Assembly: GCF_040096185.1 (NCBI RefSeq)
Contig: NZ_JBBMFF010000205.1
Location: 1 to 64,000 of the forward strand
Length of the DNA stretch: 64,000 nt
Reading direction: 5' to 3'
From: JAZOXB01 sp040096185
GTDB lineage: Bacteria; Bacillota; Clostridia; Oscillospirales; Oscillospiraceae
The notes below the pieces were generated by a model, which did not search any database, was not told where the DNA came from, and saw only the letters and a list, made by a program, of their open reading frames with translations. Position 1 is the stretch's first letter. Every line of letters starts with the position of its first letter. Positions 1-7,678 of the stretch are shown piece by piece. A program made the position numbers and the translations under genes.

Positions 1-62
1 TCAGGAATCCCGTGTGCTACGCACACTCGCATCGTGCTGACGCACGCTGCGCCGTCTCATGC

Positions 63-119
63 AGAATCTGACGCGCTTTCGGCGCTATAAAAAGCTTTTA
101 AAGCTTTTTATCAGATTCT
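63..119. repeat. 57-bp nested palindrome after the flavin SLH gene
   Basis: The ends AGAATCTGA (63-71) and TCAGATTCT (111-119) are perfect inverted repeats. Inside lie a GCGC-loop-GCGC hairpin and the near-perfect AT palindrome AAAAAGCTTT/AAAGCTTTTT (about 90-110). It begins 5 bases beyond the stop codon of the minus-strand gene ending at 124 and probably acts as its terminator. Its nested form also suggests a miniature mobile element. Bases 1-62 hold no gene I can support. Confidence 0.55.
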
Positions 120-123
120 AGTA

Positions 124-3100
124 TCAGTTCGCGTAGGCACGCCAGAGGAACGTCACGGCGTGAGCACGCTGGCAGAGCGTATCCGGCTCAAAGTGCGTCT
201 CATCCATGCCCTTGACAATGCCGTTCTCTACGCCCCAGGCAACTGCCTGCGCATAGTAGGCATTGGCCGGGACATCGGCAAACGTCGTGCCGCTTGCCTG
301 CGGCATGCCCTTCGCGCGCCACAGGAACGTCAGCGCATGCGCGCGGCTGCAGGCCGTATCCGGCTCGAAGTGCGTCTCATCCATGCCCTTGACGATGCCG
401 TTCTCGACACCCCAGAGGACTGCGTCATAGTAGTAGGCAGAGGCATCGACATCAACGAACGGATTGGTCGTCGTCTTCGGCTGCGGCATACCGTTTGCAC
501 GCCACAGGAACGTCAGCGCCTGCGCACGGGTGCAGACCGTCTCCGGCTCGAAGTGCGTCTCATCCATGCCCTTGACGACGCCGTTTTCCACGCCCCAGAG
601 AACCGCGTCATAGAAGTAGTCCTTCTCGGCCACGTCGACGAAGGGATTGCGGATGCGCCAGCCCGCGTAGACCGTCGTGTCGGCCTCGAGCGTCAGGCTT
701 GTGATGGGCTGCGTCAGCGCGGCGTCGAGATACCAGCCGGTGAAGTCATAGCCCTCGCGCTCCGTCACATAGGCGCTCAGGTCCAGGGCAGTACCGACGG
801 GCAGCTCCACGCGCTCCACAACGGAACCGCCGTTGGAGACAAAGCTCAGGACGGCATTGTGCACCGTCTCGATGGTGAATTCCACCCTTGTTTCCGCACT
901 GACGGAGTTGCCGCGGACGGCGACGGCGCGCACGACGGCGGACTGCTCCAGCGTGAACGGGCCGGTGTAGAGCGTGCCGTTCAGAGGATCGGAGCCGTCA
1001 AGTGTGTAGTAGATCGCAGCGTCGGCAGAGGCCGCCGTGATGGTCACGGTCTGCGCCTCGGCGTAGCTGCCGCCGTCCGGCGTGATGACCGGTGCCTCGG
1101 GCGCCTGCGGGTCAAGCTCGAGCGCCGGAGCGTTCTTCTGCCGGACCTCGCCGTCCAGGATCCAGCTGTCCACCGTCAGGCTGCCGTCCGCACGCAGCTT
1201 GATGCTGTAGCGGGTGACGCCGTCCTGCAGGGCGGAACGCAGCTCGTGGTCCTCGCACTGGTTTTCGTTGAGCAGGTCGCGGAACGTCTCGCTGCGCAGC
1301 TCCGCGCCGGTCATGGCGGCCGTGTTGCGCACAACGCCGGTCGAGCCCATGGTCACGTTCGTGCCGATGTCCTTTGCAGGCGTCACGACGCTGTTGCCGC
1401 TGCGCTGCTCCTGCTCGCTGTTGAAGTAGCCGTAATTCACGGTGCCGATGGCCGTGTTGCGGCCCGCGATGCCGCCGATGTCGCCCGTGGCGTTCTTCGA
1501 CGTGAGCTTCATGTCGGAATAGTTGTTGCCCGCAACACCCGCCTGCATACCGGCGATGCCGCCGATGGTCGCAGCGTTCACGCCTGCATCGGCATAGATG
1601 CTGCCCATGGCGTAGCTGTTGGCCAGGATCGAGAAGCCGTCCAGACCGACGATGCCGCCTGCCAGCGCACTGCCGCTGACGGAGACCGTCGTCAGGTCGA
1701 CATGGGCGCTGCAGTTCAGGATCACGCTGTCATAGCTCTGACCCACGATACCGCCGACCGTGCTCCAGTCCTTGGAGGACGCGGAGACCGTGCCGGAGAC
1801 GGCGCAGTTCGTGATGAGCGCGCCTGCGCCGGTCTCGGACTTATCCATAACACCGGCGACGATGCCCGCATAGATGCGGACGCTGTCCGTGCGCTTGATA
1901 TTGATCTGTGCATTTTCGATGGCGACGTTGCGGATGATCGCGCCGTCGGCATAGGCGAACAGACCGGCTGCGACATAGTCCGCAGGCGTCTCCTCCGTGC
2001 CGATGCGCAGGCCGAGGATCTTGTGGTTCTGTCCGTCGAAAATACCGCTGAAACAGTGCGCTCCGGCATTGCCTGCCGGGACCCATTTGCGGCCCGCGAG
2101 ATCGATATCCGCCGTCAGAACGATGTATTCCCCGGCAAAATGCTCTTCCTCATTCACGGCTGCCGCAAAGGCACGCAGCTGATCGGCCGTTGCGATGCGG
2201 TACGGATCGGCCTTCGTGCCGCTGCCGCCGTCGAAGATCGCGGTGGGATCGGCAGGATCATAGGTCGAGGTATCGCCGAGCAGGGCGCGGTTCAGGGCGA
2301 CCTTCAGCGCGGACTTCAGGGTGCTGTCGTCCGCCGTGTCGCTGTCGGCGCGTTCGACTGTCTGGCTGCTGACCACGGCGGCGAGGATCTCCTCGGCATG
2401 GTCGGCGTCGAAGTCCTTCGGGGTGACGATCTCGGCGGAGACGATCTTGCCGTCCTTCACGACGATGCGGACAATGACATGCTCCGCCTCATCGCGGCCG
2501 TAGTACACGCCGTCCTGATAGGCATATTCGGGCGTCGGGTCCGGCTTTTCCACGGGGACATAGGTGATGCCCGCCGCGCCGCCGCGCGGGACCGCCTTGC
2601 CGTCGACGACCGTCCAGCGCAGGAGCGGGACCGTCAGCTCGGCCGGGTCGACCGGGAATGCGGCAAAGTTCTCATTCAGGGCCGCGGCCAGAGCGGCAGG
2701 CTCCAGCGTCATGGCCGTGACGTTGTAGATAAACGCACCGTTAAGCAGATCGCCGTCCTCGTTGTAGCCGGACGGAACGACCGTGCCGAAGGCGACCGGC
2801 GGATCGAGGCGCTGATCCTCGATGGTCAGGGCCACATCCTCTGCATAGTAGCTGTCATAGCTCTCGCTGATGGCCGTGGCCATGCCGCCGAGCGCGCCGA
2901 CAAACTTCGTCCACGTCTTGGACGTCAGCGTGCAGTCGCTGTAGCAGTTCACAAGCGTACCGGCCTGGCAGCCTGCGATGCCGCCGAGGTAGCTCACGCC
3001 GCTGTCGTCCACGGTGCGGTCCGTAGCAGCGGTCAGCGTGCCGGTCGCATAGGAGTTTGCGATGATGCCGAAGGCGTTCATGGCCGTGATGCCGCCCGCC

Positions 3101-6100
3101 TCGGCGTTTGCCGTCTTGCAGTAGGCGTCGAGCGTGACATCCGCGCCGCAGTTGTAAATCTCGCTGCGCTGGCTGTAGCCGATGAGGCCTCCCGCGAAGC
3201 TGCTGTTTTCAAAGCTGCCGTTTTCGGTGCGGACCTGCACCGTGCCCACCGCATAGCAGCGGTCGATGAGCGCAAGGTCGCTGCAGCCTGCCAGCAGACC
3301 GGCAGACACCGTCTGCTCGCCCGTGACATAGATGCTGCCCTCCACGCGGAGGTCCTCGGCGGAAGCACCGTCCATCAGGGCCGCAAACAGGCCGTAGTAC
3401 GTCTTCGTCGTGTCGGTCACAGGCGCGCTCGCTGTGCCGATGCTCATGCCGGAAATGGTGTGGCCACGGCCGTCAAAGTGGCCGCGGAAGGCCTGCACAC
3501 CTTTGTCCGTGTGGCCGATGGGGGCCCACTCTGCACCGGTCAGGTCGAGGTCGGCCGCTAGAGCGATGTAGGCTCCGTCAAAGTCGCTCTTCGCAAAGAA
3601 CGCGCGGAAGGCCTGCAGCTGGGCAAGCGTGCGGATGATCCACGGATCCTTCTCCGTGCCGTCACCGCTGTCAAAGAAGTCCGGCGTCGGGATCTCGGTA
3701 TCCTCATAGACTCTGGCGCTCAGGACCGTCTTGCCGTCCTCATTGCGCTCCCAGGCATACCATGCCGCCGGGCGCAGCGCAGCCAGCTCCTCTGCGGTAA
3801 AGCCGACATCCTCGCCGGTCAGCCAGCGGTCGGTGCGGCCGAGGCCCGCAGTCGAGAGGCCCTCGTTCATGGTGTCTGCAAACGTCTTCGCGCCGGTGTC
3901 GGCAGCAGAGACATTCTCCAGCCGGACCGTGTCGCCCATGGCGCCCGCGGCAGCCGTCTCGATCTGCGTGCCGTTGGCCGTCACAACGGCGGCCGTCTCA
4001 TAGCGGCAGCCGACGACCAAGCCGTTCAGCGCGCGGCTTGCGGAAATTTTACCGACCAGCATACCGGCAGCGGGCGTCGCCACATCCATGGCGTTGACCA
4101 GCTCGATGTTGCCGGAGGCATAGCAGTTGTGCAGCAGGCCGGTCGCCTGGCCGATCAGGCCGCCTGCAGCGCCGCTGATGGTGCTGGTGAGCGTGTAGCC
4201 GTTGTGGGAGATCACATCGCCCAGCGCGGCGCAGTTTGCCAGCATGGCGCCGTTGCTGTTGATGGCAGTGATGCCGCCGACGCAGGTCAGGCCGCTCTTG
4301 GAGATGGCGGAGACCGTCACATCGGTCCAGCTGTTCGTGATGACGCCGTTCATGGCCTGCGCGCCGAGGATGCCGCCGGTGTAGGCCCAGTTTTCCGCTG
4401 TCAGGGAGATGGCGGAGCCGGTGACGGAGCAGTTGTCGATACGGACGCCCGAGCCAATGCTCAGGGAGCCGCCCGCGATGCCGCCGACGAACGGACGCGT
4501 CCACTGGCCCACTGCGGAGCCGTAGATGCTCACGCCGGTCAGGTGCAGATTGCGGACCCGTGCATCGTTTGCCAGAATGTCAAAGAAACCGAGCGGCGTA
4601 TCCGAGGCATCGGCCGGAGCGGACTCCGTGCCGATGGTCATGCCGGAGACCGTGTGGCCCTGGCCGTCGAACGTACCGGCGAAGGAATGGATCGGCGTCC
4701 AGTCGCCGTTCAGGGGGATATCGGCATCCAGCGCGACATACTGACCGGCATAGGTCTCGCCGTCCGCCGTCGTCGCTGCGAAGGCGCGCAGCTGCGCTTC
4801 GGTACGGATGAGGAACGGAGCGGTCTCGGAGCCGTCGCCGCCCGCAAACGTCGGGTCATCCTGCGAGCCGCCGAGGACGACTTTGCCGTCCGCAAGGCCC
4901 CAGCTCTGCCAGGCAGCCGGGCGCATGGCCGCAAGGCTCTCGGCAGTATAGGAGGTGAACTTGCCGCTGCTCGTCAGGTAGGCATCCGTCTCGGCAAGGC
5001 CGCTTTCGGAGATACCGTCGTTCAGGGTCGCGGCAAAGGCCGCATCCGTGACGCTGTCGTGCGCGGTGATCTTGTTGTAGTCAAAATACCATGAGGCGGG
5101 GATGGAGCCGGTCGCCTTGGCCGTCTGCGTCTCGCCGTTGCAGTGCAGGACTGCGCCGTTGAAATAGTGGCCGGAGACGACCACACCGCCGCTCTGCTCG
5201 CCGATGAGGCAGCCGAGATAGACGTTCTTGACGCTCTCGGCAGAATCCTGCAGGGAGACATTGCCGGAGGCGTAGCAGTTGTGGGTCAGATAGGCAGAGG
5301 AGCCCAGCAGGCCGCCCGCGCGGCACCAGTTGTATTCCGCACTGACGCCCGTGACCGAGACATCGCCCAGCGCGGCCGCATTGGCGATCATGCTGCTGCC
5401 GCCGATGGTGGCGACAAGGCCGCCCGCGCAGGCGGGAGAATTGGCAGAGAGTGCGGTGACGGCAATATCCGTCCAGCAGTTCGTCACAACGTTTTCGCGG
5501 TCGAGACGACCGGCAAGGCCGCCCGCATAGGCAAACGTGCCGGAGGTTGCAGAGATCGTGCTGCCCGTGACGGAACAGTTGTCGATACGCACATTGCTGC
5601 CCGCCGTGCCCGCGCCGCCGACGAGGCCGCCGGCATAGATGCGGTCATCCAGCGCCGCGCCGGAGCGCTGCACATAGACGGAGGCGTTCGTCAGGTGCAG
5701 GTCATGCACTCTGGCCGTGTTGGCCAGCACATCGAAGAAGCCCGCAGAAACCAGCTTGGAGGGCGCATCGGCCGTGCCGATGGTCATGCCGGAGACGGTG
5801 TGATCACCGCCGTCGAACGTGCCGCCGAAGCTGTGGACCGGCGTCCACTCGCCGTTCAGGGCGATGTCGGCCGTCAGGACGAAGCAGACGTTCGTCGTCA
5901 CGAGCTTCCCGGCCTGCGTGGCCTCGGCAAAGGCGCGCAGCTGCGCTTCCGTCGCGATCTGATAGGGATCGCCGACCGAGCCGTCGCCGCCTGCGAAGTA
6001 ATCCGGCTCTTCCGGCGTGACGGAGCCGCCCGCCGTGGGCAGCAGCGCGCCGTCCGCATTGCGCTCCCATGTGCACCAGCCGTTTTCCGTCATGCTCAGC

Positions 6101-7545
6101 AGGCTGTCGAGCGTGATGTCGCCGGTCAGCAGGGATTCGGACTTGAAGTAGGCCTGGCCCTTTGCCAGCTCCTCCGGCGTCAGGGCCGCGGTGAGCTTGT
6201 TCAGAAGCGTCTCGGAGGCGATCTCGGCGGCCGTCAGACCCTCGCAGTGATCGTTGTCGCTCTCGCTGTAGTTCAGCACGTCGTAACCGACGGCCAGCGG
6301 CGTCGAGACCTCGCCGTCATAATAGGTCTGCTTCTCTTCCTTGTTGAAATAGCAGTTGTAGGCCGCAGACAGAGCCGACGGAGAACCGACGACACCGCCG
6401 ACCGGCACATCCGCGCCGTCGTCATAGGACATGGCGTCCATATGGATGCGGCTGGAGGAATAGCTGGCATAGACCGCGCCGGAGCTGTAGCCCACAACGC
6501 CGCCCGCGCCGTACATCATGGAGGTGTTGCCGTAGTTTGCCACGGAGCCGAGGGCCGCGCAGTTCACAACGGCGGAGTTGTTGCCGGTATCGCCGACGAT
6601 GCCGCCGACGAAGCTGTCAGAGCTGCCCTTGGCATAGACGACAACGTTCGTCCAGCTGTTGCAGATGAGGCTCTTGATGCCGATGCTGCCGACGAGGCCG
6701 CCGACGTAGGAATAATAGGGAGAAGTCGTATCGCTGTAGATCGTGCCGGTCGCCCAGCAGCTCTCGACGATGCTGTTCTCGCTGATCCCGGCCGCCAGAA
6801 GGCCGACGCTCGGGTCCGTCGTGGTCTTGTTGTAGATCGCGGCGTTGATAACGCCGACGTTGCGGATGGCAGCGCCCTTGCCTACCGAGCCGAAGAGGCC
6901 TGCCTCCGTATAGGAAGCCTTCTCGCTCTCCGAGCCGATGGTCATACCGGTGATCGTATGATAGTTGCCGTTGAAGCTGCCGTTGAACGAGCCCGTCGCG
7001 CCGATGGGCGTCCACGCAGTCCCGGTCAGGTCCAGATCGGCATCCAGACTGATGTACTGGCCCTCATAGCCCGTGCCGCCGTTGACGGCTGCGGCAAAGG
7101 CCTGCAGCTGCGCGGCCGTGCGGATGAGATACGGGTCGCTCTTCGTGCCGCTGCCGGACGCGAAGACCGGAGTCTCCTTCGATTCGGCCTGACGGAACAC
7201 GTCCTTCGCAGCTTCCTTGATGGCATTGCTGCTCAGGGTCGCGCCGGTCACGGCGTCGAGCTTTTCGACCTGCTCCGGGGTCTGCAGACCGACGAGCCGG
7301 TCAAGAAGCACCTTGGCCTTTTCCCAATAGCGGGCAGTTTCCGAATGGGTCACATTGTCCACGCTCGCGATCGCGCCGTTCGTCAGCGTGAGCGTCAGCG
7401 CCACAGACCCGTTGCGGCCCGTACCCGTACCGGTGTAGGTGCCGCTCTCGTAGGTCGCCGCGACAGCCGGAGCGACACAGCCGAGCACCAGAAGCACGGA
7501 CAGCGCCACCGCCAGCAGGCGGCGAGTCACACGATGTTTTGTCAT
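124..7545 (-). CDS. SLH-anchored, probably flavinylated beta-helix surface protein
   Basis: A 2473-residue secreted protein. A signal peptide (1-30) precedes an FMN-binding domain (about 33-120) with the flavinylation-type motif DAVTGATLSS (about 97-106), where ApbE-type enzymes attach FMN to the last Thr/Ser. Four GLUG-type beta-helix units start near 127, 517, 898 and 1290. A second FMN-bind-like domain (about 1673-1755) follows, then a fifth unit (about 1768), a chitobiase C-terminal-like domain (about 2145), a Listeria-Bacteroides (InlB-type) repeat (about 2229) and three SLH domains (about 2297-2473). SLH domains tie it to the cell wall. A ribosome site AAAGGAGGAAA lies 11 bases before ATG. 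The second FMN domain lacks the GAT motif and should not carry flavin. A role in extracellular electron transfer or flavin-based surface redox chemistry is inference. Confidence 0.85.
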   Translation of the reverse strand: MTKHRVTRRLLAVALSVLLVLGCVAPAVAATYESGTYTGTGTGRNGSVALTLTLTNGAIASVDNVTHSETARYWEKAKVLLDRLVGLQTPEQVEKLDAVTGATLSSNAIKEAAKDVFRQAESKETPVFASGSGTKSDPYLIRTAAQLQAFAAAVNGGTGYEGQYISLDADLDLTGTAWTPIGATGSFNGSFNGNYHTITGMTIGSESEKASYTEAGLFGSVGKGAAIRNVGVINAAIYNKTTTDPSVGLLAAGISENSIVESCWATGTIYSDTTSPYYSYVGGLVGSIGIKSLICNSWTNVVVYAKGSSDSFVGGIVGDTGNNSAVVNCAALGSVANYGNTSMMYGAGGVVGYSSGAVYASYSSSRIHMDAMSYDDGADVPVGGVVGSPSALSAAYNCYFNKEEKQTYYDGEVSTPLAVGYDVLNYSESDNDHCEGLTAAEIASETLLNKLTAALTPEELAKGQAYFKSESLLTGDITLDSLLSMTENGWCTWERNADGALLPTAGGSVTPEEPDYFAGGDGSVGDPYQIATEAQLRAFAEATQAGKLVTTNVCFVLTADIALNGEWTPVHSFGGTFDGGDHTVSGMTIGTADAPSKLVSAGFFDVLANTARVHDLHLTNASVYVQRSGAALDDRIYAGGLVGGAGTAGSNVRIDNCSVTGSTISATSGTFAYAGGLAGRLDRENVVTNCWTDIAVTALSANSPACAGGLVATIGGSSMIANAAALGDVSVTGVSAEYNWCRAGGLLGSSAYLTHNCYASGNVSLQDSAESVKNVYLGCLIGEQSGGVVVSGHYFNGAVLHCNGETQTAKATGSIPASWYFDYNKITAHDSVTDAAFAATLNDGISESGLAETDAYLTSSGKFTSYTAESLAAMRPAAWQSWGLADGKVVLGGSQDDPTFAGGDGSETAPFLIRTEAQLRAFAATTADGETYAGQYVALDADIPLNGDWTPIHSFAGTFDGQGHTVSGMTIGTESAPADASDTPLGFFDILANDARVRNLHLTGVSIYGSAVGQWTRPFVGGIAGGSLSIGSGVRIDNCSVTGSAISLTAENWAYTGGILGAQAMNGVITNSWTDVTVSAISKSGLTCVGGITAINSNGAMLANCAALGDVISHNGYTLTSTISGAAGGLIGQATGLLHNCYASGNIELVNAMDVATPAAGMLVGKISASRALNGLVVGCRYETAAVVTANGTQIETAAAGAMGDTVRLENVSAADTGAKTFADTMNEGLSTAGLGRTDRWLTGEDVGFTAEELAALRPAAWYAWERNEDGKTVLSARVYEDTEIPTPDFFDSGDGTEKDPWIIRTLAQLQAFRAFFAKSDFDGAYIALAADLDLTGAEWAPIGHTDKGVQAFRGHFDGRGHTISGMSIGTASAPVTDTTKTYYGLFAALMDGASAEDLRVEGSIYVTGEQTVSAGLLAGCSDLALIDRCYAVGTVQVRTENGSFENSSFAGGLIGYSQRSEIYNCGADVTLDAYCKTANAEAGGITAMNAFGIIANSYATGTLTAATDRTVDDSGVSYLGGIAGCQAGTLVNCYSDCTLTSKTWTKFVGALGGMATAISESYDSYYAEDVALTIEDQRLDPPVAFGTVVPSGYNEDGDLLNGAFIYNVTAMTLEPAALAAALNENFAAFPVDPAELTVPLLRWTVVDGKAVPRGGAAGITYVPVEKPDPTPEYAYQDGVYYGRDEAEHVIVRIVVKDGKIVSAEIVTPKDFDADHAEEILAAVVSSQTVERADSDTADDSTLKSALKVALNRALLGDTSTYDPADPTAIFDGGSGTKADPYRIATADQLRAFAAAVNEEEHFAGEYIVLTADIDLAGRKWVPAGNAGAHCFSGIFDGQNHKILGLRIGTEETPADYVAAGLFAYADGAIIRNVAIENAQINIKRTDSVRIYAGIVAGVMDKSETGAGALITNCAVSGTVSASSKDWSTVGGIVGQSYDSVILNCSAHVDLTTVSVSGSALAGGIVGLDGFSILANSYAMGSIYADAGVNAATIGGIAGMQAGVAGNNYSDMKLTSKNATGDIGGIAGRNTAIGTVNYGYFNSEQEQRSGNSVVTPAKDIGTNVTMGSTGVVRNTAAMTGAELRSETFRDLLNENQCEDHELRSALQDGVTRYSIKLRADGSLTVDSWILDGEVRQKNAPALELDPQAPEAPVITPDGGSYAEAQTVTITAASADAAIYYTLDGSDPLNGTLYTGPFTLEQSAVVRAVAVRGNSVSAETRVEFTIETVHNAVLSFVSNGGSVVERVELPVGTALDLSAYVTEREGYDFTGWYLDAALTQPITSLTLEADTTVYAGWRIRNPFVDVAEKDYFYDAVLWGVENGVVKGMDETHFEPETVCTRAQALTFLWRANGMPQPKTTTNPFVDVDASAYYYDAVLWGVENGIVKGMDETHFEPDTACSRAHALTFLWRAKGMPQASGTTFADVPANAYYAQAVAWGVENGIVKGMDETHFEPDTLCQRAHAVTFLWRAYAN

Positions 7546-7572
7546 CTCTTGGGTTTCCTCCTTTTTTTATTT

Positions 7573-7645
7573 GGCAACACCGCATAATTTGGCCTTCGCC
7601 GGATATTTTTCGCCGAATGCTCTCGCTGAATTGTGCGGTGCTGCC
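7573..7645. repeat. PE-2 palindromic element, copy 1
   Basis: A 73-bp element whose ends, GGCAACACCGCATAATT and the complement of GAATTGTGCGGTGCTGCC, form an imperfect terminal inverted repeat. The 15-base core AGAGCATTCGGCGAA (minus strand) is identical to the core of the copy at 47166-47229. It lies 27 bp upstream of the start codon of the flavin SLH gene, between the terminator of the previous gene and the ribosome binding site, so it forms most of the leader. Confidence 0.7.
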
Positions 7646-7647
7646 TT

Positions 7648-7678
7648 AAAAAACGGACCAAAAAATTGATCCGATTTT
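7648..7678 (-). terminator. Rho-independent terminator after the peptidase-like SLH gene
   Basis: Read on the minus strand directly after the stop codon, CGGATC and GGTCCG pair (one G-U) around an AATTTTTT loop and are followed by TTTTTT. Confidence 0.6.

Noticed and set aside
124..7545. Repeated segments as a possible CRISPR or tandem DNA repeat
   Set aside because: Repeats are protein-level beta-helix units of about 380-480 residues within one open frame, with no short direct repeats and spacers.
160..7587. Long plus-strand frames opposite the flavin SLH gene
   Set aside because: Shadows of the repeated GLUG and SLH coding sequence; the minus-strand reading gives clear domains and a signal peptide.
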